From: an uncultured Pelagibacteraceae bacterium
GTDB lineage: Bacteria; Pseudomonadota; Alphaproteobacteria; Pelagibacterales; Pelagibacteraceae
DNA length: 64,000 bases
Reading direction: 5' to 3'
NCBI GenBank assembly: GCA_902517745.1
Contig: CABYDS010000001.1
Coordinates: 182,316-246,315 of the forward strand
In this document: piece by piece, positions 50,658 through 61,911 of the stretch
Position numbering within the stretch: the first letter of the stretch is position 1
Layout of the letters: each line of letters opens with the position of its first letter
Notes under the pieces: model-generated
Database searches by the model: none
Told to the model about the DNA's origin: nothing
The model's input: only the letters and a program-made list of their open reading frames with translations
Translations under genes and position numbers: made by a program

Positions 50658-52072
50658 TGGAAAATCTACAACTTATAATTCCAGAGTTATTTATATCAAT
50701 AATGATTATGTTTTTATTAATATTTGGGGTATTTAAGAAAAATAGTTCTCAACTAGTTTATAATTTAACAACAGTAAGTTTAGTTGCTGCTTTAACATTA
50801 ATAATTAATTTAGACGCGCAAATTCAATCATCATTATTTAATAATAGTTACAATATAGATAGTTTAGCTAGATTTATGAAAATTCTTTTAATTTTGTCTG
50901 GGATTTTTGTAATGCTGTCATCATCAAAATATATTCAGATTAGTAAAATTAGCAAAATTGAATATCCAATTCTTATTTTATGCTCAATCTTAGGCATGAT
51001 GGTGATGATTAGTTCAAATGATCTTATTGTTTTTTACATGGGATTAGAATTGCAATCATTAGCATTATATGTGTTAGCATCATTTAATAGAGACAATTTA
51101 CTATCAACAGAATCTGGATTAAAATATTTTGTTTTAAGTGCTCTTTCATCTGGACTTTTATTATATGGGTGTTCACTTATTTATGGTTTTTCAGAAACGA
51201 CTAATTTTAATCAAATTATGGTTAATACAAAAGAAATAGAATATGGATTAACTTTTGGAATAGTATTTATTTTAGTTGGATTAGCTTTTAAAATTTCTGC
51301 TGTTCCTTTCCATATGTGGGCACCTGATGTTTATCAAGGTTCACCAACATCTGTAACAGTCTTTTTCGCATTACTTCCAAAAATTGCTGCATTAACTGTA
51401 TTTATTAGATTTTTATACATTCCTTTTTATGAATTAGGTGATCAGTGGCAAATGATAATTATATTTTTGTCTATTGCATCAATGGTATTCGGAGCAGTAG
51501 CAGCAATTGGTCAAAAAAATTTAAAAAGACTAATAGCCTACAGCTCAATTAGTCATATGGGATACGCTCTTGCAGGTTTATCTACAGGTACAACGCAAGG
51601 TGTGCAGAGCTCTATTACATATATAACAATTTATCTTGTCATGAATTTAGCTTTTTTTAGTTGTTTGTTTATGCTTAAGCGAAACGATGAATATTATGAG
51701 AACATAGATGATTTATCGGGTCTTTCAAAAAATCATCCGTTATTGTCATTATCATTGCTTGTTGCGCTATTCTCTTTAGCGGGAATACCTCCACTAGCTG
51801 GTTTTTTTGCAAAATTCTATATTTTTGTGGCTGTAATAAATGAAAAAATGTATTTTTTAGCAATAGTTGGACTGCTAGCAACAGTAATCGCTGCTTTTTA
51901 TTATCTAAGAATAATCAAAATTATATATTTCGATCCAGAAAAAGAAAAATTTGAGTCGAAACATAATTTAGGTTTAAAATTTACTCTATTAGCATCAACT
52001 TTTTTCATTCTTGCTTACTTTATATATCCAAGTGGAATAGTAGATATAATTTCACAAATAAACATTAATTAA
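50657..52072 (+). CDS. nuoN: NADH-quinone oxidoreductase subunit N
   Basis: FYMGLELQSLALYVLASF, VPFHMWAPDVYQGSPTSVTVFFALLPK. Confidence 0.98.
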   Translation: MENLQLIIPELFISIMIMFLLIFGVFKKNSSQLVYNLTTVSLVAALTLIINLDAQIQSSLFNNSYNIDSLARFMKILLILSGIFVMLSSSKYIQISKISKIEYPILILCSILGMMVMISSNDLIVFYMGLELQSLALYVLASFNRDNLLSTESGLKYFVLSALSSGLLLYGCSLIYGFSETTNFNQIMVNTKEIEYGLTFGIVFILVGLAFKISAVPFHMWAPDVYQGSPTSVTVFFALLPKIAALTVFIRFLYIPFYELGDQWQMIIIFLSIASMVFGAVAAIGQKNLKRLIAYSSISHMGYALAGLSTGTTQGVQSSITYITIYLVMNLAFFSCLFMLKRNDEYYENIDDLSGLSKNHPLLSLSLLVALFSLAGIPPLAGFFAKFYIFVAVINEKMYFLAIVGLLATVIAAFYYLRIIKIIYFDPEKEKFESKHNLGLKFTLLASTFFILAYFIYPSGIVDIISQININ

Positions 52073-52590
52073 TGAAACTCAAAATATATTCTTATAAGGG
52101 TGTCAAAAGCACTAATGATACAGCAATAAGATTAATCAAACAAAACATAAAACAAGGTATAGTTACTAGCGATATCCAGACTAATGGAAAAGGACAAAGG
52201 GGAAAAAAATGGGTTTCTAGAAGAGGAAATCTTTTTATTTCAATTTTTTTTCCTATTAACGAAAGATTAAATTTAAAAAAAATTACATTTTCAAATCTTA
52301 AAATAATAAAAAATATTTTAAAAAATATTGTTCCATATAAAATCAATATTAAACTACCAAATGATTTAAAAATAATGAATAAAAAGGTATGCGGAATTCT
52401 TCAAGAAATAATTTATTATAATGAAATTAAATTTCTAATTATTGGAATAGGTATTAATATAAAAAGTAGTCCAACAATAAAAGAATATGAAACTACTTAT
52501 ATAAATAAATATAATAATAAAATTAATAAATCTAAAATTATAAATTTTATAAAAAACAACTTCGAAAAAAAATATTCTTATTATGCCTAA
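52072..52590 (+). CDS. birA: Biotin--[acetyl-CoA-carboxylase] ligase, short
   Basis: ORF 172 aa; STNDTAIRLI, TNGKGQRGKKWVSRRGNLFISIFF, KLPNDLKIMNKKVCGILQE. Confidence 0.85.
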   Translation: MKLKIYSYKGVKSTNDTAIRLIKQNIKQGIVTSDIQTNGKGQRGKKWVSRRGNLFISIFFPINERLNLKKITFSNLKIIKNILKNIVPYKINIKLPNDLKIMNKKVCGILQEIIYYNEIKFLIIGIGINIKSSPTIKEYETTYINKYNNKINKSKIINFIKNNFEKKYSYYA

Positions 52591-53338
52591 TTTTTACATT
52601 ATTGGAGATATTGGAAATACAAATATAAAAATCTGTGTCTACAAAAATAAAAACATTGTCAAAAAAATCAGACTATCTACAAATAAAGTCAATTTAAAAT
52701 ATTTAAAAAAAAATTTAAATGTTTTGAGAAAATATGATAAAAAATTAAAACATATTTTATTCTGCTCCGTTGTTCCTAAATGTTATAAGAAAATTAAAAA
52801 TTATTTTAAATTGTATTTTAATACAAATTGTAATGAGTTAAAAAATCATAATTTAAGTAAATTATTAAGTATAAAAGTAAATAGGAAACAAATTGGCTCT
52901 GATAGGTTAGCTAATGCAATATCAGTAATTGACAATAAAAATAATTATATTGTAGTAGATTTTGGAACAGCAACTAATTTTGATGTAATCTCAGCAAATA
53001 GCTATAACGGAGGGGTAATTGCTCCTGGAATAAATCTATCATTAGAAAATTTATCAAAAAAAGCATTTTTAATACCTAATGTAAAATTTAAAAAAACAAA
53101 TAATGTTGTAGGTAAAAATACTATAAGTGCAATTAATTCAGGTTTTTTCTTCGGTTATTCTGGTCTGATTGACAATATTATTCATTCCATTATTAAACAA
53201 ACCAAAAAAAAATATAAAATAATATTTACTGGTGGACTAGCAAAAATGTTTAAAAATTCCTTAAAACTAAGAGTAAAAATAAAGTCTAATTTAACTACTG
53301 ATGGAGTTTTAAAGGCTGCTATGTATTTAAATAAATGA
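52583..53338 (+). CDS. coaX: Type III pantothenate kinase
   Basis: GDIGNTNIKICVY, GSDRLANAISV, YIVVDFGTATNFDVIS, GGVIAPGINLSLENL. Confidence 0.93.
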   Translation: MPNFYIIGDIGNTNIKICVYKNKNIVKKIRLSTNKVNLKYLKKNLNVLRKYDKKLKHILFCSVVPKCYKKIKNYFKLYFNTNCNELKNHNLSKLLSIKVNRKQIGSDRLANAISVIDNKNNYIVVDFGTATNFDVISANSYNGGVIAPGINLSLENLSKKAFLIPNVKFKKTNNVVGKNTISAINSGFFFGYSGLIDNIIHSIIKQTKKKYKIIFTGGLAKMFKNSLKLRVKIKSNLTTDGVLKAAMYLNK

Positions 53339-54993
53339 AAGAAGAATTAATTTTTTGCCCTTTAGGGGGATCTGGAGAAATTGGGATGAATATGAATTTA
53401 TTCGCCTATGGAAATCCAGATAATAGAAAATGGATAATTGTAGATATAGGAGTTACTTTTGCAGATGATGCAATTCCTGGAGTTGATTTAATATATCCTG
53501 ACCCTGGATTTATTGTTGATAAAAAAGATGACTTATTAGGTATTGTTCTAACTCATGCACATGAAGATCATATTGGTGCAATTGCTCATATATGGCCAAA
53601 ACTAAAATGTAAAATATTTGCTACTCCATTTACATCAGTGTTAATTACAGAAAAATTTAAGGAAAAAAAAATTGATGTAACAGAATATCTAGAAGTTGTT
53701 CAGTTAAATAGCATTGTAGATTTAAGTCCTTTTAAAATAGAATTTGTTACATTAACACATTCTATACTAGAACCTAATGGACTAAAAATTGAAACACCTG
53801 TTGGAAACATATTACACACTGGTGATTGGAAGTGTGATCCAGATCCATTAACTGGAGACAATATGAATTCAAAAAGATTAAAAGAAATTGGTGAAGAAGG
53901 TGTTTTGACAATGATATGCGACTCAACAAACGTATTTAGTGCAGGAAGAGCAGGATCTGAGCTCGATGTAAGAAAAAATATGCTAAAGATAATGGAAAGA
54001 TTAAAGAAAAGGATAATTATTACTTCTTTCGCTTCAAATGTAGCTAGAATGGAGTCTGCCTTTTATTGTGCTGAAAAAACAGGTAGGCAAATTGCTTTGG
54101 TGGGCCGTTCAATGCATAGAATTTATAAAGCTGCTAGACAATGTGGTTACTTGCAAAATGTTATTGAACCACTTGATGCAAGAGATGCAAAAAATATTTC
54201 AAGAGAAAAAATTGTTTACTTATGCACTGGTAGCCAAGGAGAACCAATGGGTGCGATGAACCGTATTTCAAATTATACACATCCAGATGTTTTTGTTGAG
54301 AGAGGAGACTCAGTTATATTTTCTTCAAAAATTATTCCAGGTAATGAAAAAAAATTATATAAACTTCACAATCAATTAGTTAGAGAAGGTGTAGAAGTAA
54401 TTTCTGAAGATAGTGAATTTATTCATGTATCAGGACATCCAAATAGAGAAGATTTAAAGGATATGTATGACTGGATAAAACCAAGATCAGTCATACCTGT
54501 TCATGGTGAACATAGACATATGATTGAACACATAAATTTTGCTAAAGAAATGCAAGTCCCGTATCCAGTTAGAGTAGAAAATGGTGATATAGTAAGAATT
54601 TATCCAGGTGATAAACCTGAAGTCTATGATAAAGCACCAAGCGGAAGACTGTATGTAGATGGTTCAATAAGTGTGGAAGAAGATGCTCAGTCTATTAAAG
54701 AGCGAAAAAATTTGTCTACTAACGGATTAATAGAAGCAACACTCGTAATAACTCCTAATGGTAATATCCACAACAAACCTTTATTAACTTTTAGAGGTTT
54801 GCCAATATACGAAAAAGATGAATTCACATTTAACCTTGAAGAAGAAATTGAAAAAACGGCAAAAACTTTTTCTTTAAATAACAAAAAACAAGAATCAAAT
54901 TTAATCGATGCGCTTAAAATAACTTGCAGGAAGTATACAAAAGAAAAATTAGGAAAAAGACCTTACACAAATATAAATTTAGTGAGGATTTAA
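53335..54993 (+). CDS. rnj: Ribonuclease J
   Basis: ORF 552 aa; PLGGSGEIGMNMNLF, LTHAHEDHIGAIAH, SGHPNREDLKDMYDWIKPRSVIPVHGEHRHM. Confidence 0.95.
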   Translation: MKEELIFCPLGGSGEIGMNMNLFAYGNPDNRKWIIVDIGVTFADDAIPGVDLIYPDPGFIVDKKDDLLGIVLTHAHEDHIGAIAHIWPKLKCKIFATPFTSVLITEKFKEKKIDVTEYLEVVQLNSIVDLSPFKIEFVTLTHSILEPNGLKIETPVGNILHTGDWKCDPDPLTGDNMNSKRLKEIGEEGVLTMICDSTNVFSAGRAGSELDVRKNMLKIMERLKKRIIITSFASNVARMESAFYCAEKTGRQIALVGRSMHRIYKAARQCGYLQNVIEPLDARDAKNISREKIVYLCTGSQGEPMGAMNRISNYTHPDVFVERGDSVIFSSKIIPGNEKKLYKLHNQLVREGVEVISEDSEFIHVSGHPNREDLKDMYDWIKPRSVIPVHGEHRHMIEHINFAKEMQVPYPVRVENGDIVRIYPGDKPEVYDKAPSGRLYVDGSISVEEDAQSIKERKNLSTNGLIEATLVITPNGNIHNKPLLTFRGLPIYEKDEFTFNLEEEIEKTAKTFSLNNKKQESNLIDALKITCRKYTKEKLGKRPYTNINLVRI

Positions 54994-55239
54994 TTGAGTA
55001 TTACAGGCTCAATAGTTGTATATGTTTGTTTGTGGTGGATAGTTTTTTTTGCCATTCTTCCAATAGATGTAAATCGCGAAAAAAAGGGAAATATAGAAGG
55101 TGTTGACCCTGGGGCCCCAGAAAATCCAAAAATAACAAAAAAAATAATTTATTGTACTTTAATTACTTCTGGTATTTTTATAGTTATATATCTATTAGTA
55201 ATTAATGAAATTTTAAATTTACGTAACTTTTTAAATTAA
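54994..55239 (+). CDS. Small two-TM membrane protein, DUF1467-like
   Basis: 81 aa; VYVCLWWIVFFAILPIDV..DPGAPENPKITKKIIYCTLITSGIF pattern. Confidence 0.8.
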   Translation: MSITGSIVVYVCLWWIVFFAILPIDVNREKKGNIEGVDPGAPENPKITKKIIYCTLITSGIFIVIYLLVINEILNLRNFLN

Positions 55240-56567
55240 TGTTTTTTTCAAAATCATTCATTCCAATACTAAAAAATAATCCATCTGAAGCAAAAATTAA
55301 GTCTCATCAATTAATGTTGAGAGTAGGTATGATTAAACAGTCCTCTGCTGGTATTTACTCTTGGTTACCGCTTGGATTTAAAGTCATGAAAAAAATAGAA
55401 CAAATAGTTCGAGAAGAACAAGACCGTGTTGGTGTTCAAGAAATATTAATGCCCACAATTCAATCATCTGAAATTTGGAAGGAAAGTGGACGATACGAAG
55501 ATTATGGTGAAGAAATGTTAAGAATTAAGGATCGTCAAAATAGAGAAATGTTATATGGCCCAACCAATGAAGAACTCGTGACAGAAATTTTTAGATCTTC
55601 CTTTAAATCATACAAATCTTTACCTCAATTATTATATCACATTCAATGGAAATTTAGAGATGAGTTAAGACCAAGATTTGGCATTATGAGATGTAGAGAA
55701 TTTTATATGAAGGACGCTTACTCTTTTGATTTAACAGATGATGATGCAATATTTTCGTACAATAAATTTTTCCTTTCATATTTAAAAACTTTTAAGAGAT
55801 TAAATTTATCAGCAATTCCCATGGCTGCTGATACTGGCCCTATCGGTGGAAACCTATCACATGAATTTATCATTCTTGCCGATACAGGTGAAAGTAAAAT
55901 TTTTACAGATAAAAGAATATTCGATGTAGATAGCTCCAAAACAATTCTTGACAAAGACTCCTTAAGTAAATTGAGAAAACAATATGAAAAATTTTACTCT
56001 GTGACAGATGAGAAATTTAATAATGAAGAATTTGAAAAATCTGTTCCACAAGACTTTAGAGTGAATACCAAAGGTATTGAAGTTGGTCACATTTTTTATT
56101 TTGGAGACAAATATTCGAAACCAATGAATGCTACTGTTGATTTCAATGGAAAAAAAGAATTTGTTAAAATGGGATCATACGGAATAGGAGTTTCTAGACT
56201 CGTTGGCGCCATAATTGAGGCAAAATATAATGATAAAGATGGTGTTATGAAATGGCCCATGTCTGTAACACCCTATGATTGTGCGATTATACCAATGATA
56301 AATAAAAATGATAAATCTAACTTAGAAAAGTCTATTAAAATATATGAATTTTTAAAATCAAAAAATATAGAAACAATTATAGATGATACAGATGAAAATA
56401 TTTCAGCTAAAATCAAAAAGTTTAATTTAATTGGAATTCCATATCAATTGATAATTGGAAGTAAATCTGATGGAAATTTGTATGAGTTCAAAGAAGTTGA
56501 TGGAGAAACTCAAAATTTAAAAGTTGAAGATATAGCTTCACAAATAATAAAAGCTAAACAAAATTGA
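55239..56567 (+). CDS. proS: Prolyl-tRNA synthetase (short alphaproteobacterial type)
   Basis: ORF 442 aa; SHQLMLRVGMIKQSSAGIYSWLPLG, GPTNEE, FRDELRPRFGIMRCREFYMKDAYSF. Confidence 0.96.
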   Translation: MFFSKSFIPILKNNPSEAKIKSHQLMLRVGMIKQSSAGIYSWLPLGFKVMKKIEQIVREEQDRVGVQEILMPTIQSSEIWKESGRYEDYGEEMLRIKDRQNREMLYGPTNEELVTEIFRSSFKSYKSLPQLLYHIQWKFRDELRPRFGIMRCREFYMKDAYSFDLTDDDAIFSYNKFFLSYLKTFKRLNLSAIPMAADTGPIGGNLSHEFIILADTGESKIFTDKRIFDVDSSKTILDKDSLSKLRKQYEKFYSVTDEKFNNEEFEKSVPQDFRVNTKGIEVGHIFYFGDKYSKPMNATVDFNGKKEFVKMGSYGIGVSRLVGAIIEAKYNDKDGVMKWPMSVTPYDCAIIPMINKNDKSNLEKSIKIYEFLKSKNIETIIDDTDENISAKIKKFNLIGIPYQLIIGSKSDGNLYEFKEVDGETQNLKVEDIASQIIKAKQN

Positions 56568-57775
56568 TTTCACAATTAGAAAAAGAGATTATATTTAGAT
56601 TTTTAAAAGCTAGAAAAAAAGATGGCTTTTTAAATGTAATCTCTATTTTTTCATTTATTGGCATTGGCTTGGGAGTAGCTGTACTAATAATAGTTATGTC
56701 AGTAATGAATGGTTTTAGAACAGAGTTAATTAATAAAATTGTAGGTTTTAATGCCCATGCTGTTGTAAAATCTTACGACAAGCCTTTAGCTTTTATAACA
56801 GATAACGATTTTGCAAAAGGTGTAGTTTCAAATGATGGAGAAGCAGTAATTCTTTCAAAACAAAGCACAAAAGGCATACTTTTAAAAGGATATTTGAAAA
56901 AAGATTTTAAAAATTTAGAAATATCAAATAACCAAAAATATTTTGGATCAACAGACTTAAACAAAAATTCAATTTCAATTGGAAAGGATTTAAGCTTTTT
57001 ACTTAATATAGACATTGGTGATCAAATAACAATAATGTCACCATCAGGTGTTCAAACAATTGTTGGGTCTTTTCCAAGACAAGATAAATTTGAAGTAGTT
57101 TCTATATTTGATAGCGGAATAGGAGAATTTAATGAGAATGTAGCATATATTAATCTTAATATATTAGAAGATTTTTTTGATAAGAATAAAGACGAAAGAT
57201 TTGCCGAGTATTATTTCAAAGATCCAAAAAATATCGATTATTATAAAAAAAAATTGTTAGATCTATTTCCTGATTCATATGTTTACACATGGGCAGATCT
57301 AAATGAGTCTTTATTTTCAGCTTTAAAAGTTGAAAGAAACGTCATGTTTATAATCTTATCTCTAATAATAATTGTAGCGGCATTCAATATCATATCCGGC
57401 CTAACTATATTAGTTAAGAATAAAACAAGAGACATAGGAATTTTAAAATCTATTGGCGTATCAAATAAATCAATTAAAAAAATTTTCTTTGTTGTTGGAT
57501 TTATTATAGGAACCTCAGCAACTTTATTTGGTATTTTATTAGGGTCTATATTTTCGTTTTATATTGAAGATATTAGAAAATTTATTTCTAATACTTTTGA
57601 TATAATGTTATTTCCAGAGGAAATTTACTTTTTAAGCACCCTTCCATCAGAAATAAACTTTAATTCAATAATTTTAATTGCATTATGTTCAGTAATAACA
57701 ACTTCTATTGTATCCATTTATCCAGCTTCCAGAGCGGCAAAATTAGACACGATACAAACTTTAAAATATGAATAA
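56564..57775 (+). CDS. lolC: Lipoprotein-releasing ABC transporter permease
   Basis: ORF 403 aa; IGIGLGVAVLIIVMSVMNGFRTEL, GLTILVKNKTRDIGILKSIGVSN. Confidence 0.92.
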   Translation: MISQLEKEIIFRFLKARKKDGFLNVISIFSFIGIGLGVAVLIIVMSVMNGFRTELINKIVGFNAHAVVKSYDKPLAFITDNDFAKGVVSNDGEAVILSKQSTKGILLKGYLKKDFKNLEISNNQKYFGSTDLNKNSISIGKDLSFLLNIDIGDQITIMSPSGVQTIVGSFPRQDKFEVVSIFDSGIGEFNENVAYINLNILEDFFDKNKDERFAEYYFKDPKNIDYYKKKLLDLFPDSYVYTWADLNESLFSALKVERNVMFIILSLIIIVAAFNIISGLTILVKNKTRDIGILKSIGVSNKSIKKIFFVVGFIIGTSATLFGILLGSIFSFYIEDIRKFISNTFDIMLFPEEIYFLSTLPSEINFNSIILIALCSVITTSIVSIYPASRAAKLDTIQTLKYE

Positions 57776-58454
57776 TTTTTTAAAATTAAATAATTTATCA
57801 AAGAAATACGAAAAAAATAAATCTCTTAAAGTTTTAAACAATATAAATTTTAAATTTGATGCAGGGAAGGTCTATTCTATTATGGGACCCTCAGGGTCTG
57901 GTAAGTCAACACTATTAAATTTACTGTCATTAATTGATATTCCGACATCTGGTTTTATTGAATTTAACAAAAAGAAAATTGACACAAATAGTTCAATAGA
58001 GAATGACAATATAAGATCAAAAAATATTGGTATTATTTATCAAGACAAAAATTTATTGCCAGATTTTACAGCACTAGAAAACGTAATAATGCCAAATTTA
58101 TTAATTTCTAACAATAAAACAAAATCAAAAGAACTAGCAAAAAAATTGATAAAAAAATTTGATTTAACCTCAAGATTAAATCATTATCCATCTGAGCTTT
58201 CAGGTGGAGAAAATCAAAGAATTGCAATAGCTAGAGCTTTAATTAATGAACCAAATATTATTTTAGCAGACGAACCTACTGGCAGTTTAGATTTTGAAAA
58301 TGCTAAACTAATATTTAAAATTCTATTAAATCTTAAAGAAAAAAATAGAATTATTATATTTGCAACCCACAATAGATATTTTGCAAATATGGCAGATTGT
58401 AAAATTAAAATGATTGGTGGTAAGATGAGTGTCACTGATGAAAGAATCATTTAA
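57768..58454 (+). CDS. lolD: Lipoprotein-releasing ABC transporter ATP-binding protein
   Basis: ORF 228 aa; MGPSGSGKSTLLNLL, LSGGENQRIAIARAL, ILADEPTGSLD. Confidence 0.92.
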   Translation: MNNFLKLNNLSKKYEKNKSLKVLNNINFKFDAGKVYSIMGPSGSGKSTLLNLLSLIDIPTSGFIEFNKKKIDTNSSIENDNIRSKNIGIIYQDKNLLPDFTALENVIMPNLLISNNKTKSKELAKKLIKKFDLTSRLNHYPSELSGGENQRIAIARALINEPNIILADEPTGSLDFENAKLIFKILLNLKEKNRIIIFATHNRYFANMADCKIKMIGGKMSVTDERII

Positions 58455-61400
58455 CAGAACATTTAATCATTTTAAGATACATACTCAATATTCAATTTGC
58501 GAAGGAGCTATAAAAATTGATCAGTTAAAAGATTTCTGTAAAAAAAACAAAATTAGATCAGTTGGCTTATCAGATACTTATAATTTATCAGGTGCATTAG
58601 AATTTTCAGAAAATTTGTCATCAGTAGGAACGCAGCCTATTATTGGAACTCAGATATTATTTAAATATAAAGAATTTAAAGGTTTAATACCTCTTATAGC
58701 TAAAAATTATGATGGATATAAAAATATTATCAGGCTCTCGTCAGAATCTTATTTGCAAAATTCAGGAATAACTGATCCATATTGTGAATTAGATGATTTA
58801 GTTAGTAACTCAGAAGGTATAATAGTCTTAACTGGTTCAATTAAATGTATTTTTGGTAAACTTTTTAACAAAGGTTTATTTAATGAAGTTGAAGAAATAC
58901 TAATAAAGTTAAAAGAAAAATTTGATGGCAATATCTACATAGAAATTCAAAGACATAATGACTTTAATGAGAGTGATTTTGAAAATTTTAACCTTAAAGT
59001 TTCTGAAAAGTTAGAATTACCAATTATTGCATCTAATGAAGTTTATTATTTAGATAAAGATATGTTTGATGCTCACGATGCATTGATGTGTATAGGTGAA
59101 AAAACATATGTCAACGATTCAAGTAGAATAAAACTTACAAACCAACATTATTTTAAATCATCAGATGAGATGTTTGAGCTTTTTAAAGATTTGCCTGAGG
59201 CATTAGAAAATAATTTCAATTTACCATTTAGATGTTCGTTTAGGCCAAATTTTTCTAAACCAATTTTACCAAGTATTTCATCCTCTGAAAAAGATCCAAA
59301 TGAAATGTTGAGACAATTATCTTTCGAAGGTCTAAAAGATAAATTTAAATTATTTTTTGATATTGACAGTGTAAATATTGAAAAAAATAAAAAATATTTG
59401 GAATATAAAAAAAGATTAGATCATGAAATACAAATAATAGTTGAAATGAATTACTCTGGTTATTTCTTAATTGTTTCAGATTATATAAAATGGGCTAAAC
59501 TAAATAAAATACCAGTAGGGCCTGGAAGAGGATCTGGCGCAGGCTCTTTGGTTGCTTGGTGTTTATCTATAACTGACATTGATCCAATAAAATTCAATCT
59601 AATTTTTGAAAGATTTCTAAATCCTGACAGAATTTCAATGCCTGATTTTGATATAGATTTTTGTGAGGAAAAAAGAGATTTAGTTTTTGAATATTTAAAT
59701 ACAAAGTACAAAGATAGTGTAGCCCATATTATTACTTTTGGTAAGCTTAAAGCTAGAATGGTTATTAGGGATGTTGGTAGAGTTTTGGGATTACCATATG
59801 GATTTATTGATAGTATTTGTAAAATGATACCTTTTGATCCATCCAGACCAATGTCTTTACAGGAGTGTATTAATGTTGAACCTAGATTACAAAAGTTGAT
59901 AAAAGAAGATAAAAGGATTGACCGTTTAGTCAGTTTGTCTCTTAAATTGGAAGGTTTAAATCGAAATGTTGCAACTCATGCAGCGGGAGTTGTTATTGCA
60001 GATAAAAAATTAACAGAAACTGTCCCTTTATATAAAGATAACTCAGCAGATTTACTATTGCCCTCAACTCAGTTTGATATGTATTCAGCTGAAAATGCTG
60101 GACTTATCAAATTTGATTTTCTAGGTTTAAAAACACTAACAGTTATCGATAAAGCACAAAAATTGATAAATAAAACTAAATCTCAGTTTAATATTGAAAA
60201 AATTAATTATGAAGATCAAAAAGTGTATGAATTATTATCAAGTGGTAAAACTGTTGGTTTGTTTCAACTTGAAAGCTCTGGAATGAAAGATGCTCTCATG
60301 AATATGAAACCTAATAGATTAGAGGATATTATTGCATTAGTTGCTTTATATAGACCAGGTCCAATGAGCAACATCCCAATTTACAATGAGTGTAAGCATG
60401 GCAAGAGAGAACCAGATTATCTCCATCCAAAATTAGAAGATATATTAAAACCAACTTATGGTGTAATAATTTATCAAGAACAGGTTATGCAAATAGCCCA
60501 AGTTTTATCTGGTTTTTCAGCTGGAGAAGCAGATATTTTAAGGAGAGCGATGGGCAAAAAAAAAAGAGCAGAATTAGAAAAACAAAAGCAAAGATTTATA
60601 GAAGGAGCACATAAAAATGGTATTAGCAAAGATATAGCTGCTGGAATATTTTTAAAAATTGAACCATTTGCTGAATATGGTTTTAATAAAAGCCATGCAG
60701 CAGCATATGCAGTAATTGCTTATCAAACAGCTTTTTTAAAAACTTATTATCCTCATGAATTTTTTGTGGCATCGATGTCAATGGAATTATCTAATCAAAA
60801 AAAATTAAGTGAGTTTAATGAAGAATTAAAAAGGCTCAATATTTCAATTATAAGACCTGATATAAATAAATCATTTGCAAATTTTACATCTGATGGAGTA
60901 AATTTCTATTATGCTTTAGGCGCAATTAAAAATGTTGGATATGAGGCAATATCAAATGTAATAAAAGAGAGAATTAATAATGGTGTATTTAAAAGTTTAT
61001 CTGATTTTGTTCAAAGAGTTAATCCAAAAGATATAAATAAATTACAGCTAGAAGGTCTAGTACAGGCAGGAGCTTTTGATAATTTAAATGAAAACAGACA
61101 AGCAATTTTTAATTCAATTCCTAACCTAATATTAAAATCAAAAAATATATATGAAAATAAGTCAGTTAATCAAATAGATCTTTTTGGAAATCAAGAAAAT
61201 GAAGATATTAATTTTATTGAAAAAATCGAAAATTGGTCAACTGATGTTAAGCTAAATAAGGAATTTGAGACATTGGGTTTCTATATATCAGACCATCCAT
61301 TGAATCAATATAAGTCTGTATTTAATCAATATGATATTACCAGTTATAATGAATTTGAAAAAAATATAGATACTAATATTTCGAATATCGCCTGTACAGT

Positions 61401-61848
61401 TCTTAAAATTCAAGAGAAAAAAACTCAAAAAGGAAATTCTTACGCAATTGTGAAATTTTCTGATTTATCAAGTGTTTTTGAATTATTTATTTTTTCTGAC
61501 ATTTTTGAGATAAATAGAGATAGGTTAACTGGCGGACAATCACTTTTATTGACATTAACTAAAACATATAATGATGAAACTAAAACTCAAAAAAGGATTA
61601 ATGTTAAGGAAATAACATCTCTTAAAGATATAATTAATAAGCCGATTAAAAATATTACTTTTAAGTTTAATAATTATAATGATTTGAAAAAAGTAAAAAA
61701 ATTTAGTCGTTTGGAAGGAAATGCAGATGTTAAAGTTATCTTATGTGGAGATAGCGCTAATTATATTTTTAAACTTAAAGATAAGAGAAAAGTAAGCAAT
61801 AATCTTATAAATTCTCTGAATTTGTCAGAAAATATAGTATTTGAATAA
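58438..61848 (+). CDS. dnaE: DNA polymerase III subunit alpha (track start GTG 58429; ATG 58438 preferred)
   Basis: PHP domain HFKIHTQYSICEGA, VGPGRGSGAGSLVAWCLSITDIDPIKFNLIFERFLNPDRISMPDFDIDF. Confidence 0.97.
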   Translation: MKESFNRTFNHFKIHTQYSICEGAIKIDQLKDFCKKNKIRSVGLSDTYNLSGALEFSENLSSVGTQPIIGTQILFKYKEFKGLIPLIAKNYDGYKNIIRLSSESYLQNSGITDPYCELDDLVSNSEGIIVLTGSIKCIFGKLFNKGLFNEVEEILIKLKEKFDGNIYIEIQRHNDFNESDFENFNLKVSEKLELPIIASNEVYYLDKDMFDAHDALMCIGEKTYVNDSSRIKLTNQHYFKSSDEMFELFKDLPEALENNFNLPFRCSFRPNFSKPILPSISSSEKDPNEMLRQLSFEGLKDKFKLFFDIDSVNIEKNKKYLEYKKRLDHEIQIIVEMNYSGYFLIVSDYIKWAKLNKIPVGPGRGSGAGSLVAWCLSITDIDPIKFNLIFERFLNPDRISMPDFDIDFCEEKRDLVFEYLNTKYKDSVAHIITFGKLKARMVIRDVGRVLGLPYGFIDSICKMIPFDPSRPMSLQECINVEPRLQKLIKEDKRIDRLVSLSLKLEGLNRNVATHAAGVVIADKKLTETVPLYKDNSADLLLPSTQFDMYSAENAGLIKFDFLGLKTLTVIDKAQKLINKTKSQFNIEKINYEDQKVYELLSSGKTVGLFQLESSGMKDALMNMKPNRLEDIIALVALYRPGPMSNIPIYNECKHGKREPDYLHPKLEDILKPTYGVIIYQEQVMQIAQVLSGFSAGEADILRRAMGKKKRAELEKQKQRFIEGAHKNGISKDIAAGIFLKIEPFAEYGFNKSHAAAYAVIAYQTAFLKTYYPHEFFVASMSMELSNQKKLSEFNEELKRLNISIIRPDINKSFANFTSDGVNFYYALGAIKNVGYEAISNVIKERINNGVFKSLSDFVQRVNPKDINKLQLEGLVQAGAFDNLNENRQAIFNSIPNLILKSKNIYENKSVNQIDLFGNQENEDINFIEKIENWSTDVKLNKEFETLGFYISDHPLNQYKSVFNQYDITSYNEFEKNIDTNISNIACTVLKIQEKKTQKGNSYAIVKFSDLSSVFELFIFSDIFEINRDRLTGGQSLLLTLTKTYNDETKTQKRINVKEITSLKDIINKPIKNITFKFNNYNDLKKVKKFSRLEGNADVKVILCGDSANYIFKLKDKRKVSNNLINSLNLSENIVFE

Positions 61849-61911
61849 AAAAATTGCTTGTAATTTGGAAAATTCTTAGTATTTATTTCGAAAATTAAAA
61901 CGCACACAATT

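Noticed and set aside
54924-55106. 60-aa ORF spanning the rnj end and the DUF1467-like gene
   Set aside because: Out-of-frame reading of two supported genes.
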